A program made the position numbers and the translations under genes. A DNA stretch of 43,603 nt. Source: Opitutia bacterium (GTDB lineage: Bacteria; Verrucomicrobiota; Verrucomicrobiia; Opitutales; Opitutaceae). The stretch spans positions 65,404 to 109,006 of the forward strand of contig PLOH01000049.1 in NCBI GenBank assembly GCA_003142955.1. The letters run 5' to 3'. The notes under the pieces were generated by a model. That model made no database searches and was not told where the DNA came from. It saw only the letters and a list, made by a program, of their open reading frames with translations. Below are positions 8,227-18,714 of this stretch, in pieces. The stretch's first letter is position 1. The number at the start of each line of letters is the position of its first letter.

Positions 8227-8564
8227 CTACTTCACATCTGCAATGCTCGTCAGATAATTCCCGCTCGGGCTGGATACGACGAGACCGGGATCCTTGCGTT
8301 CAACTTTGCCGAGCACCTCCGAGTTGTTCTTCGTTTTCACAAACACCGGCACGTCGGTCTCGAAGGACGCGACCTCATCCTGCTTGATCGACAGATCGCC
8401 GGCAAAACTGGTGGTGATCGTGATGATGCCGTCGGCCGCGTGGAGATTCTTGCCGTGAATGACGGAACCGTCCTTCAGGGTCACCGTGTCGGCGATCGCC
8501 GGTCGCACGGTGGTGACCAGAACGGAGGCGATGAGGATTAGGATGCGGGGGAGCTTGGTTTCAT
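8227..8564 (-). CDS. Small exported protein; signal peptide interrupted by an apparent 1-base frameshift
   Basis: The uninterrupted part runs from a GTG at 8508 to the stop at 8227 (93 residues: ADTVTLKDGSVIHGKNLHA and onward). It looks like a small beta-rich domain of the 'xxLKDGSxIxGxV' kind common in exported proteins of this phylum. Upstream codons in the same frame encode a good signal peptide (PRILILIASVLVTTVRPAIA) but contain no start codon. An ATG at 8564 lies one frame away, and adding one C to the C5 run at 8547-8551 would join it as MKPSSPRILILIASVL. Either the gene is frameshifted or the homopolymer is miscounted. It lies 26 bases downstream of the EF-hand gene on the same strand. 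The function is unknown. Confidence 0.65.
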
Positions 8565-8589
8565 GTGGTTGGAATGAAAAAGTAGGGCT

Positions 8590-10872
8590 TTAGGGTGACG
8601 TTGGTTTTGGGGCGGGCGGGATTGTGGTAGTGCCTGGGCCGGCAGGTTCCGCCGCGGAGGGAGCCGGGATAGCGGCAGCGCCCGGCCCGGCCCGTTCCGG
8701 CGCGGCAGCGGGAGCCGGGGGAGTGCCGCTCGTGATGCGCCACCACCAGTGATCCCGCGTGAACCATGCCGCCACGCCCAATACCACGAGGAACAGGATG
8801 ACGGCAGTCCACCGGCGGCGCCGGGCCGCGGCAGTATCTTCGTAAGGGTCCTTGAGCGTCCGATGCGAGTTGGCCGGGAGACGGGCCTGATGGGTCAGTG
8901 CGGCCCCCAGAGGGACATTGATCCGGATGCGTCCATTGATCGCCCAGCCGGTGGCATCGAGCACCGGGCCCAGCGTACGCTGCCGGAGCTTGAGCCAGGC
9001 GAGCAGCATCGATGGACCAGAGACGAGGAGAAGCGCGCCGGCGATCGCGATGGGCATCTGCCAGGGCGTCAGCTTCACAAAGCCGACCACAATCGCCGCC
9101 AGCGCTCCGCCAATGTAGCCAAGCGCCAGGCCGATGGCGGCGAAAATCCCGGCAAACTTGCCGATGTCGAACGCCTCGGTCTTGGCCGGCTGGCCTGCTC
9201 CTCCGACCGCATTGGCCGCCCCGGCGGCGAGCTTCTCGTCGGCGGATTTGTCCTTGGCGGCGGCAAATTTCGCGGTCTGACTTTCAATGAATTTCACCAG
9301 CTTCTTGTACGGAAGCCAGAAGGCCTGGTGCAGCGAGATGACATTCTCCACCACCTTGACAATGGTGGCATCCCAGTCGACGCCCTTGCGGTCATAGAAG
9401 ACCCCGTTGCGGCCCACCATCAGATAGTCGCTGTCCCCCTTGGTGAAGCAGGCGGCGATTTTTTTCATCGCACCGTCGGCCCGGCGGCAGTCGCAATAGA
9501 CGATGTAGAGGTTGCTTTGTGCAGCGAGGACGGAGTGGGCGCCGGGATCGCTGACCTGCACACACAAATCACAGCTGCGCCCGTCGAGGTACAACGTGCC
9601 GGCCTGAAACGGAGCCCGCCGGCCGGGGGCGTAGAAATCGGTGAACGAAACGAAATTATTGAGCAGCCGGCCGAGATCCCAGTGGTAGCGGATCAGGCGC
9701 TCCACGGAATCGATCGCAGCGATCTCGGGGGCGAGGGCGAGATCCTGTTGGATGAGTGACTCGAGCCGGGCGCGAACATTTCCGGCGAGCAACTCCCGGA
9801 TGCGCTCGATTCCAAGCTTGTCGACCGAAACGACGGGCTTGGCGGCCAGGTGGGCCTCGAACGAAGCAAACTTCCCAAGCAGATCGCGCCATTCGGATTC
9901 CGCCAGCGTGTCCCGGCCGCGGCCGAACAACGATTCGACCACCTGCGTTCGGAAGGCCGCGATCGGCGCGGCCCAAGCGGGATTGATGCCCTCCACTAAC
10001 GGCAGGGCGCGTCCGGCCTCCACTCGCGCGAGCGGCAAGCCAGCGACGGCATCGCCTGGCTTTGAAAGGTCCTGTCCGGCCAAGGTGACAAATTCGGTCT
10101 CGGCCCGGTTGAGCGGGGCGGCCGCGCGCGCATCGAACGCCGCTAGTTGGCAGCGCGCAAAGTAGTCCGCCACTTTGGTTCTTACCGCCTGGAGGGAGGC
10201 AAAAGCTGCGGCGGTCTTCGACGCGAACGGCAGGGTCAGCTTCTCGCCCAGCTTCGTCCAGGTGTCATAGGCCGCCAACTGGTCAAAGAACTTGGCGAGC
10301 AGGGCGGCGTCTACGCCATCCAGGCTGCTGCGGTCCTTCGCCGAGCCGACGGCCGCGATGATTTCGTCGAAAACCTGACGGAGACTCGCGTCGTCGCCCA
10401 ACGACAGTGGGCTCAGCACGCCGTCACCATTGAATTCCAGCTGGCCAAAGATTTTCGAAGGGTCCGCTGTATCCTCTACTGTGATCGACGGCGTGTCGGG
10501 TTTGCCGACTGCCCAGAGGATTCGGCGGGCCGCGGCGAGGATTCGGGCGCCCGACTCGGTGGCGTTGTTGATCTCGCTCAACGGCAGGGCCGCCGAACCT
10601 CGGGTCAGCACGGCGGGGTCCTTGAGGTGGTCGCAGGCCCACTGGACTGCGGCGATCAACTCGGACGCACGGATGTGGCCATCTCCATCGGTATCGACCA
10701 GCGTGAGCATGCGTTCGTCGAACTGCAATCCGTGGGTCGGACAGCTCAGAGCGACCCAGAGCTTCTGGTCGAGATTGCCAAGATCGAGAAAATCATCGGC
10801 AGTCTCGAAGCGCACCTGATCGAGTCCGCCGGCGCGGAAAAATTTCCAGACGTGTTTTGGATGGGGGTTCAC
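8590..10872 (-). CDS. Large EF-hand membrane protein of unknown function
   Basis: 760 residues. A canonical EF-hand loop lies at residues 60-71 (DTDGDGHIRASE), and a weaker one (EFNGDGVLSP) near residue 140, so calcium binding is likely. The middle is mainly helical and soluble. It is followed by two membrane helices (about 573-598 and 603-625), a short domain (VLDATGWAINGRIRINVPLGAALT), a further helix (689-704) and a Pro/Ala-rich tail. No enzymatic motif was recognised. The phrase WAINGRIRINVPLG, between membrane segments, is distinctive. The start at 10872 is the first ATG of the frame. It probably shares a transcript with the small exported protein 26 bases downstream. Confidence 0.85.
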   Translation of the reverse strand: MNPHPKHVWKFFRAGGLDQVRFETADDFLDLGNLDQKLWVALSCPTHGLQFDERMLTLVDTDGDGHIRASELIAAVQWACDHLKDPAVLTRGSAALPLSEINNATESGARILAAARRILWAVGKPDTPSITVEDTADPSKIFGQLEFNGDGVLSPLSLGDDASLRQVFDEIIAAVGSAKDRSSLDGVDAALLAKFFDQLAAYDTWTKLGEKLTLPFASKTAAAFASLQAVRTKVADYFARCQLAAFDARAAAPLNRAETEFVTLAGQDLSKPGDAVAGLPLARVEAGRALPLVEGINPAWAAPIAAFRTQVVESLFGRGRDTLAESEWRDLLGKFASFEAHLAAKPVVSVDKLGIERIRELLAGNVRARLESLIQQDLALAPEIAAIDSVERLIRYHWDLGRLLNNFVSFTDFYAPGRRAPFQAGTLYLDGRSCDLCVQVSDPGAHSVLAAQSNLYIVYCDCRRADGAMKKIAACFTKGDSDYLMVGRNGVFYDRKGVDWDATIVKVVENVISLHQAFWLPYKKLVKFIESQTAKFAAAKDKSADEKLAAGAANAVGGAGQPAKTEAFDIGKFAGIFAAIGLALGYIGGALAAIVVGFVKLTPWQMPIAIAGALLLVSGPSMLLAWLKLRQRTLGPVLDATGWAINGRIRINVPLGAALTHQARLPANSHRTLKDPYEDTAAARRRRWTAVILFLVVLGVAAWFTRDHWWWRITSGTPPAPAAAPERAGPGAAAIPAPSAAEPAGPGTTTIPPAPKPTSP

Positions 10873-11083
10873 GATTAAAGAAAGAAGACCTGCCTAGGGG
10901 AGGGCAGGATGATTAGGATGCTGAGAAACGCAAAAAACATCTTTTTACGGAAACAAGCCAATTCTGACTCGTGTCAAAAGGCGCGCTTGAGAGCGGGCCA
11001 TGGGGTCCTGCGCGTGCCGCAACAAGAAGGAGCGACCCGTCGCGAAGCTTGAGTGGAGGGCGGAAACAACATTCCCTCGAATA

Positions 11084-11374
11084 ATGGAATGCCGGCCCCA
11101 ATGCGGCGCGTGCTGCATCGCGCCCTCGATCTCGTCGCCCATCCCGGGGATGCCAGAAGGCAAGCCGGCGGGAGTCGCCTGCCGGCAACTCCTCCCCGAC
11201 TATCGGTGCGCGATCTTCGACCATCCCGAACGTCCCGCGGTGTGTGTCCGCCTGCGACCCCTGCCGGACATGTGTGGGGCCACCCGAGAACAGGCGCTGT
11301 GCTTTCTGGCCGCGCTGGAGCAAGTCACGCGGCCGGTCGCGTGCCGACCGGCGGGTTCCGAGCGGCGGTCGTAG
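11084..11374 (+). CDS. YkgJ-like cysteine-cluster protein
   Basis: 96 residues from the ATG at 11084 (MECRPQCGACCIAPSISSP). The N-terminal CxxxCxxCC arrangement, the later GVACRQLLPDYRCAIFDHPERPAVC and CGATREQALCFLAALEQ match the YkgJ family (formerly UPF0153), whose members carry a zinc- or iron-binding cysteine cluster of unresolved function. A frame opening at 11000 would add 28 residues without family similarity, so the shorter start is preferred. It is transcribed toward ilvN; the two stops are 20 bases apart and no strong terminator lies between them. Confidence 0.85.
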   Translation: MECRPQCGACCIAPSISSPIPGMPEGKPAGVACRQLLPDYRCAIFDHPERPAVCVRLRPLPDMCGATREQALCFLAALEQVTRPVACRPAGSERRS

Positions 11375-11393
11375 TGGGCGCCGCCGCGGGACC

Positions 11394-11798
11394 TCACGGG
11401 AGTTGGGCGGGGGCGCCGTTGGCGGCAATGGGTGAGAGCCGCGTGAAGAACTCCCGGGTGAGTTCCGGGCGCTGGCGGACGGTGAGGACGTCGTAGAGTT
11501 TGGCCAGTTGCCGCTCGACCTGCTCCAGGCGCGGCTCGTCCGACACCAGCAGCAGCATGGAACTCGTCGCGCCGTCGCCGACCGGCACGCAGACAATGGC
11601 CTCGAGGTTGAAACCGCGACGGGCAAACAGCCCGGTGACGTGCGACATCGTGCCGGGATGATTGCGCACCCGCAGTTCGAGCACGGCCGTTCTGACCCCG
11701 GCAGGTTTGTCATTTAATAGATGACAAGACGTTTCCGGCGATTCCGGGGTGGCGGCGGAGGCGGAGGGCGCAATGGCAGCGGTGGTGGGTTCAAGCAT
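11394..11798 (-). CDS. ilvN: Acetolactate synthase regulatory (small) subunit
   Basis: 134 residues. A 35-residue Ala/Thr/Pro-rich N-terminus precedes one ACT domain, AVLELRVRNHPGTMSHVTGLFARRGFNLEAI, including the glycine-containing loop that binds branched-chain amino acids in this family. It binds the catalytic subunit, raises its activity and confers valine feedback inhibition. It is short, like the E. coli IlvN type, and lacks the extra C-terminal domain of IlvH. The ATG overlaps the end of ilvB by 8 bases, so translation is probably coupled. Expression of both genes should be set by the attenuator upstream of ilvB. Confidence 0.92.
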   Translation of the reverse strand: MLEPTTAAIAPSASAATPESPETSCHLLNDKPAGVRTAVLELRVRNHPGTMSHVTGLFARRGFNLEAIVCVPVGDGATSSMLLLVSDEPRLEQVERQLAKLYDVLTVRQRPELTREFFTRLSPIAANGAPAQLP

Positions 11799-13503
11799 GG
11801 GCGGAGGCGAGTTCGGGTTCGGCGATCATCTGGCGGTTGGCGGCGCCGGGCGGCACCATCGGGTAGACGTTGGCGTGTTCGTGAATGGGGATCTCGATCA
11901 CGCACGGACCGGGAGCGGCGAGCGCGGCGGAGAGTTCGGACAGCGGGTCGCTCCGGGGATCAAGCCGCAGCCCGCGGATTCCAAAGGCGCGCGCCAGCGC
12001 GGCGAAGTCGGGAACCGCGGTGAAATGGGCGGCTTCGTAGCGGCGGCCGTAAAACAGCTCCTGCTGCTGTCGCACCAGGCCCAACTGGGCATTGTTGAAG
12101 ACCAGCACCGCGACCGGCAGGTCGAGTTCGGCCAGCGTCGCGAGTTCCTGGATGTTCATGAGGATCGATCCGTCGCCGCTCACGCAGACCACCCGGCGAC
12201 CGGGGGCCGCCAGCCCTTCGACCGGGCTCAGGGCCAGCGCGGCGCCGATGGCAGCGGGCAGGCCGAAGCCCATGGTGCCAAGCCCGCCGGAGGTCAAAAG
12301 GGTGCGGGGTTGACGGACCGGGTAGGCCTGGGCGACCCACATCTGGTGCTGGCCCACATCTGTCGTGACGATCGTGTCGGGCGGGAGAATTTCGCCGAGG
12401 AATCGGCAGAGATTGACCGGGTGCAAGGGTTCGTTGGCGCGAGGCGGGGCAGCCAGCCGATGGGCGGCCCGGAGCTCGGTCGCGCGCGCCCGCCACGCGG
12501 GGCGTTGTTGCGGCGTCAGGCGCTGCAGCAGACGGGCGAGGATGTCTGCGGCATCGCCGACCAGAGAGTGGAAGGCGGGCTTGATCTTCCCGATCTCCGC
12601 AGCGTCGATGTCGATGTGGGCGATCGTGGCTTGCGGACAGAACTCGGCCACCTTGCCGGTGGCGCGATCGTCAAAACGGGCGCCGATCGCGAGCAGCAAG
12701 TCGGCCTCTTCGAGCAGGAAGTTGGTGCCCTTGGCGGCATGCATGCCCAGCATACCCATATAGAGCGAATCGTCGGGCGGCACGGCGCCGAGGGCCATGA
12801 GCGAGCACACCACTGGAGCGGACAACCGGTGGGCGAGCGCCTGCGCGAGGTCGCTGGCGCCGGCGGTGATCACGCCGCCGCCGAGGTAGAGCACGGGACG
12901 CCGCGCGGTGGTGAGGCGGCGGGCGAGGGTCTCGATGAGCTCATCGGAACACTGCGGCACCGGCACCGGGCGACCCGGTTCGGGCCAATCGACCACATCG
13001 ATGGTGGCGTTCTGGACGTCCTTGGGCACATCAATCGCGACCGGCCCGGGGCGGCCCGATTCCGCCAGCTGGAAGGCGAGCGGCACGATGTCCAACAGTT
13101 CGGCGGGATGCCGCACGAGGAAATTGTGTTTGGTGACGGGCAGCGTGAGTCCGTAGGTGTCCACCTCTTGAAAGGCATCGGTGCCGATCAGCGACTGGGC
13201 GACCTGACCGGTGATGGCGACGAGGGGCACCGAGTCGAGCCGGGCATCGGCGATCGCGGTCAACAGGTTGGTGGCACCCGGTCCGGACGTGGTCAGGCAC
13301 ACGGCGGCCTTGCCGGTGACGCGGGCCATGCCCTGGGCGATGAACCCCGCGCCCTGTTCATGGCGCGTGAGGATATGACGGATGGAGCTGCAGTGCAGCG
13401 CGTCGTAGAACGGCAGGATGGCCCCGCCGGGGATGCCTGCGATGGTGCGGATGCCCTGCCGTTCCAGCAAGGTCCGCAGGAGGTTGGCGCCGGTTATTTT
13501 CAT
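11791..13503 (-). CDS. ilvB: Acetolactate synthase catalytic (large) subunit
   Basis: 570 residues from the ATG at 13503 (MKITGANLLRTLLERQGI). It condenses two pyruvates, or pyruvate and 2-oxobutyrate, in the first common step of valine, leucine and isoleucine synthesis. Seen in order: a PYR domain with the catalytic Glu49 in LTRHEQGAGFIAQGMAR, a central domain, and a PP domain with the thiamine-diphosphate motif GDGSILMNIQELATLAEL ending in NN. Length is normal for the family. A TTG-initiated extension to 13554 would run into the terminator T-run and is rejected. AAGGAG lies 23 bases before the ATG, farther than usual, so the ribosome site is weak. It is preceded by an attenuator (13553-13708) and followed by ilvN, which overlaps it. 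Confidence 0.95.
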   Translation of the reverse strand: MKITGANLLRTLLERQGIRTIAGIPGGAILPFYDALHCSSIRHILTRHEQGAGFIAQGMARVTGKAAVCLTTSGPGATNLLTAIADARLDSVPLVAITGQVAQSLIGTDAFQEVDTYGLTLPVTKHNFLVRHPAELLDIVPLAFQLAESGRPGPVAIDVPKDVQNATIDVVDWPEPGRPVPVPQCSDELIETLARRLTTARRPVLYLGGGVITAGASDLAQALAHRLSAPVVCSLMALGAVPPDDSLYMGMLGMHAAKGTNFLLEEADLLLAIGARFDDRATGKVAEFCPQATIAHIDIDAAEIGKIKPAFHSLVGDAADILARLLQRLTPQQRPAWRARATELRAAHRLAAPPRANEPLHPVNLCRFLGEILPPDTIVTTDVGQHQMWVAQAYPVRQPRTLLTSGGLGTMGFGLPAAIGAALALSPVEGLAAPGRRVVCVSGDGSILMNIQELATLAELDLPVAVLVFNNAQLGLVRQQQELFYGRRYEAAHFTAVPDFAALARAFGIRGLRLDPRSDPLSELSAALAAPGPCVIEIPIHEHANVYPMVPPGAANRQMIAEPELASAHA

Positions 13504-13552
13504 GGTGGTTCGCGATGCGAGCCCGCTCCTTTGGCGCGATCCGGCGGAGGCC

Positions 13553-13590
13553 AAAAAAAAAGCCCCCTCCGGTGCGACACCGGAGGGGGC
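13553..13590 (-). terminator. ilvB attenuator terminator
   Basis: On the minus strand, GCCCCCTCCGGTG and CACCGGAGGGGGC form a perfect 13-bp stem with a 3-base loop (13578-13590 and 13562-13574), followed at once by nine T (13553-13561). This is an ideal intrinsic terminator. It lies between the leader peptide stop and ilvB, 49 bases before the ilvB start, so it would stop transcription before ilvB unless prevented. Confidence 0.92.
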
Positions 13591-13663
13591 AAAGTCTGAT
13601 TAACGATCAGAACCCTCGCGGTGCGCGCCCGAGCGCGACGACAACGACGACGACCACCACGAG
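13578..13663 (-). promoter_or_regulatory. Alternative RNA pairings of the ilvB attenuator (arms 1, 2, 3)
   Basis: Three mutually exclusive arms can be drawn on the minus strand. Arm 1 is CTCGTGGTG at 13655-13663, the Leu-Val-Val codons of the leader. Arm 2 is CACCGCGAGGG at 13613-13623, in the last leader codons. Arm 3 is CCCTCCGGTG at 13578-13587, the 5' half of the terminator. Arm 1 pairs with arm 2 over 9 bp with one G-U. Arm 2 pairs with arm 3 over 10 bp with one bulged C. A ribosome stalled on valine codons would cover arm 1 and free arm 2 to block the terminator, the logic of E. coli ilvB attenuation. Confidence 0.75.
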
Positions 13664-13708
13664 AGCGAGGCCGAGGGATAGAAGCGTCGTTTGACCGGAA
13701 GGATTCAT
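13607..13708 (-). CDS. ilvBN leader peptide with eight consecutive valine codons
   Basis: 33 codons from the ATG at 13708 to a TGA at 13607-13609. The middle reads LALVVVVVVVVAL (residues 14-26), preceded by several Leu codons, and it ends GRAPRGF. Valine and leucine, the end products of the pathway, dominate the codons over the attenuator arms, as in the E. coli ilvB leader IvbL. The peptide needs no function of its own; its translation rate senses charged tRNA-Val and tRNA-Leu. A frame opening at 13981 contains it but the upstream part is antisense to the aquaporin gene. A TTGACA at 13744-13749 could be the -35 box; the matching -10 is weak. No clear Shine-Dalgarno site is seen. Confidence 0.85.
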   Translation of the reverse strand: MNPSGQTTLLSLGLALVVVVVVVVALGRAPRGF

Positions 13709-13772
13709 GAGTGGGCCGCGAGAAAGGGCGAACAAGCGGCCGCTGTCAAGGCCGCAAATTGGCGGGTATTCA

Positions 13773-16324
<2,552 letters not shown>

Positions 16325-16410
16325 GCCCGGTCTTTCGCGGGGCGGCGCCCTCGTCGCATTTTAACCCTGGACGGAAGTAGTGCCGGTCTGATCCCCGAAC
16401 AATGCCGTTG

Positions 16411-16496
16411 AGGTGGAGCGGCTAGTCCACAAGACGCTTTGGGCGCGTTGGGGACAACGCGTACCACCTGAGCGGGGCGACATCAGCCGCGCGCCC
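16411..16496 (+). repeat. Variable-hairpin repeat, copy C
   Basis: It starts AGGTGGAGCGGCTAGTCC, then CAAGACGCT, and ends GAGCGGGGCGACATCAG, then CGCGCGCC. The hairpin is a perfect 7-bp stem with a 4-base loop, CGCGTTG-ggga-CAACGCG (16444-16461). It lies in the 282-base gap between ettA and msrA, where no other feature was recognised. Confidence 0.7.
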
Positions 16497-16606
16497 CTTC
16501 TTGCCGGCGACAATGCCGGGGCCAAGCCGCAGTCCGATGGCATGATCCCGGTCTGGGCCCGGCGCCTTGCGATAATGCCGAACGTGATTTCTGTCTCTCT
16601 GGTATC

Positions 16607-17215
16607 ATGAGAGTAATATTCCTGGGACTGATGCTGACGTTGGTCGCCGCTGCGACTTTCGCGGCGGCTGGGGAGGTTAATCCGATGCAAAACAAAACGG
16701 AATCGCTGGTGTTGGGTGGCGGCTGCTTTTGGTGTATGGAAGCGGTGTTTGATCACGTGCCAGGAGTGAAGTCGGTGGTCTGTGGATACGCGGGCGGCCA
16801 CACGAAGAATCCGACCTACGAGGATGTTTGCACTGACACCACCGGGCATGCGGAGGTGGTCCGCGTCGAGTTCGATCCGACGGTGACCAGCTACGCGCAA
16901 CTACTAGAGGTCTTCTTTAATGCCCACGATCCAACCACGCTGAACCGCCAGGGTGGCGATGAGGGGACCCAATACCGGTCGATCGTCCTCTACGCCGACG
17001 AGGCCCAAAAGAGCGCGGCCGAGAAATCCAAGGCGGCGGCGCAGGCGAGTTATTCCGATCCGATTATGACAGAGATCGCCCCGCTGACGACGTTCTACGC
17101 CGCGGAAGAACACCACCAGCATTATTTCGCGAAGAATCCAACGGCGGGCTACTGCCGGATTGTCATCAAGCCCAAGGTCGCGAAGCTGCAAAAAGAGGGC
17201 GTGATCACGAAGTAG
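16607..17215 (+). CDS. msrA: Exported peptide-methionine (S)-S-oxide reductase
   Basis: 202 residues. A signal peptide (MRVIFLGLMLTLVAAATFAAAG) precedes the MsrA domain. The catalytic motif is GGGCFWCMEA (Cys40 and Cys43), followed by GYAGGHTKNPTYEDVCTDTTGHAEVV and later HHQHYFAKNP. MsrA reduces the S-epimer of methionine sulfoxide using thioredoxin-like donors; the signal peptide suggests envelope or periplasmic action. The resolving cysteine near the C-terminus is probably that in TAGYCRIVI. The ATG at 16607 is the natural start. Only 3 bases separate its stop from a rhodanese-like remnant, which suggests the two were once adjacent or cotranscribed genes. Confidence 0.93.
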   Translation: MRVIFLGLMLTLVAAATFAAAGEVNPMQNKTESLVLGGGCFWCMEAVFDHVPGVKSVVCGYAGGHTKNPTYEDVCTDTTGHAEVVRVEFDPTVTSYAQLLEVFFNAHDPTTLNRQGGDEGTQYRSIVLYADEAQKSAAEKSKAAAQASYSDPIMTEIAPLTTFYAAEEHHQHYFAKNPTAGYCRIVIKPKVAKLQKEGVITK

Positions 17216-17218
17216 GCG

Positions 17219-17353
17219 TGCGGCGAAAAATGCACGGCTTATAAGGCGGCGGCCGCGGCGGCAGTGAAGCTTGGCTATACGAACGTGAAACATTTTGCGC
17301 CCGGCATCAGTGGCTGGAAGGAATCCGGGCAGACCACAGAGCCGGGCTCGTGA
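17219..17353 (+). pseudogene. 3' remnant of a rhodanese-like domain gene
   Basis: 45 codons without a start, reading CGEKCTAYKAAAAAAVKLGY, then TNVKHFAPGISGWKESG and a stop. The spacing of the CxxxC motif, the GY-NV strand and the G-I-x-GW-x-x-G ending match the C-terminal half of rhodanese domains. The N-terminal half and any start codon are missing; the fragment begins immediately after the msrA stop. It is probably the leftover of a deletion, perhaps of a rhodanese protein once encoded with msrA. Confidence 0.7.
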
Positions 17354-17383
17354 TGCAGGGTTTCCTCCCGGTGGGCGAACTTT

Positions 17384-17409
17384 TGTAGGGGCGCAGCTTG
17401 CCTGCGACC
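17384..17409 (+). repeat. REP-like hairpin, TGTAGGGG head
   Basis: The sequence starts TGTAGGGG and forms CGCAG-cttgc-CTGCG. It lies between the rhodanese remnant and the 3' end of the convergent alcohol dehydrogenase gene. It belongs with the TGTAGG-headed elements at 2948, 6301, 8131 and 19882. Confidence 0.55.
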
Positions 17410-17431
17410 GTAACCCCGTCGCCCTCTCTGC

Positions 17432-18586
17432 TCATAGGGCCGCGCTTAGTACCGCCGTGAGTTCATCCGGCGTGAGCGGCAGGGGATTGGCCTTCATGCT
17501 GCTGGCTTGAGCCGCCTTGGCCACGAGTGCCGGGATCGACTCGGAAGTGACTCCGTAGCAATGAAGCGGTTGAATGCCTAATTCGGTGACCAATCCGCGC
17601 ACCCACCGCACGCCGTCCTCCGGTGTGGCCGTGGGATCCCCCGTCAGAAGTCGCGCAATGTCAGCATAACGGCCAGAAATCTCACTAGTGGCTGCGCGCA
17701 GACGCGCCGCTTGCAGATTCGCCTCCATGACGTGAGGCAACAACGCGGCGCACACGGCCCCGTGCGGCGCAGAGAACATGCCGCCAATGGGAGCAGCGAA
17801 ACCGTGGATGGCGCCCAAACCGGCATTGGCCAGTGCGAGTCCGCCGCAGAGGCTCGCCAACGCCATGTCCTCGCGGGCTGCGGCGTTCGAACCGTCGTGA
17901 AATGCCGTGCGCAATGCGCGGGCGACGCGCCGGATCCCCTCGGTGCAGAACCCATCGCTCAGCGGATTGGCCCGGCAGGACACATAAGGCTCAATCAACT
18001 GGGTCAAAGCATCGAGGCCGGTATTGGCCGTCAGCCCGGGCGGCAGATCCACGGTCAATTCCGGATCGACGAGCGCCAAGCGGGGCAGCATGAGCGGACT
18101 GCGCAAGCTGACCTTGACCTGACGGACTGGCGACGTGAGGACCGCGTTGCGGGTGACTTCCGCGCCCGTGCCGGCGGTGGTGGGGATCGCGATGCAGGGG
18201 GCGGCGGGACGGGTGAGCGGTTGGGCTCTCCCGACCACCTCTAGATAATCGAGCGGATCGCCCGGATTGGTCAGCAACGCGGAAACGGCCTTGGCTGCGT
18301 CGATCGGGCTGCCGCCGCCCAGGCCGATGACCAGTTCGCAGTGTTGGCGGCGCGCCTCGGCCGTGGCGGCGATGACCGCGTCAACCGTCGGTTCGCCGGC
18401 GACGGCAAACGTTGTGGCGGCGATGCCCTCGGCGGCGAGCAGATCGAGCAGTTGCTCCGCGCGGCGCCCCTCGCGGCCGGTGACGACAAATGCGCGGCGA
18501 CCGAATTCGCGCGCCGCGGCGCCGACCTCGCGCAGCGTGCCGGGGCCGAACCGGATGCGGGTGGCGGTGGCGAATTCGAAACGCAT
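17432..18586 (-). CDS. Iron-containing alcohol dehydrogenase family protein
   Basis: 384 residues. The N-terminal Rossmann-like half has the NAD(P) motif LGGGSPIDAAKAVSAL. The helical half has the metal-site signatures TGLDALTQLIE, LGAIHGFAAPIGG and APHGAVCA. These are the hallmarks of group III alcohol dehydrogenases, which also include maleylacetate reductases and lactaldehyde reductases; the substrate cannot be fixed from sequence alone. Two starts are possible. ATG 18586 (MRFEFATATRIRFG) matches the family best but has no ribosome site. ATG 18607 has AAGGA about 9 bases upstream and adds MAICPIP, encoded inside a 32-base perfect palindrome. An ABM-domain gene lies upstream on the same strand, so the two may form an operon. 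Confidence 0.88.
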   Translation of the reverse strand: MRFEFATATRIRFGPGTLREVGAAAREFGRRAFVVTGREGRRAEQLLDLLAAEGIAATTFAVAGEPTVDAVIAATAEARRQHCELVIGLGGGSPIDAAKAVSALLTNPGDPLDYLEVVGRAQPLTRPAAPCIAIPTTAGTGAEVTRNAVLTSPVRQVKVSLRSPLMLPRLALVDPELTVDLPPGLTANTGLDALTQLIEPYVSCRANPLSDGFCTEGIRRVARALRTAFHDGSNAAAREDMALASLCGGLALANAGLGAIHGFAAPIGGMFSAPHGAVCAALLPHVMEANLQAARLRAATSEISGRYADIARLLTGDPTATPEDGVRWVRGLVTELGIQPLHCYGVTSESIPALVAKAAQASSMKANPLPLTPDELTAVLSAAL

Positions 18587-18587
18587 A

Positions 18588-18619
18588 GGAATTGGGCAGA
18601 TGGCCATCTGCCCAATTCC
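18588..18619. repeat. 32-base perfect palindrome at the alcohol dehydrogenase start
   Basis: GGAATTGGGCAGATGG is followed directly by its reverse complement, with no spacer. It abuts the preferred ATG (18584-18586) and contains an alternative in-frame ATG at its centre. On RNA it would hide the start region in a stem; on DNA it could bind a dimeric regulator. Confidence 0.85.
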
Positions 18620-18714
18620 TTATGGGCGCTGTGCGTCCGGTGAAAAGGGGAAACTGCGGAGCGTCACGTTCCATGGTTGATGCAGGGATGGCGCAGACTT
18701 CGTCGAATCGGCTC

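Noticed and set aside
11749-13599. A 616-codon plus-strand frame over ilvB
   Set aside because: It mirrors ilvB, shows no recognisable protein family and is rich in His/Arg/Gly as antisense frames usually are.
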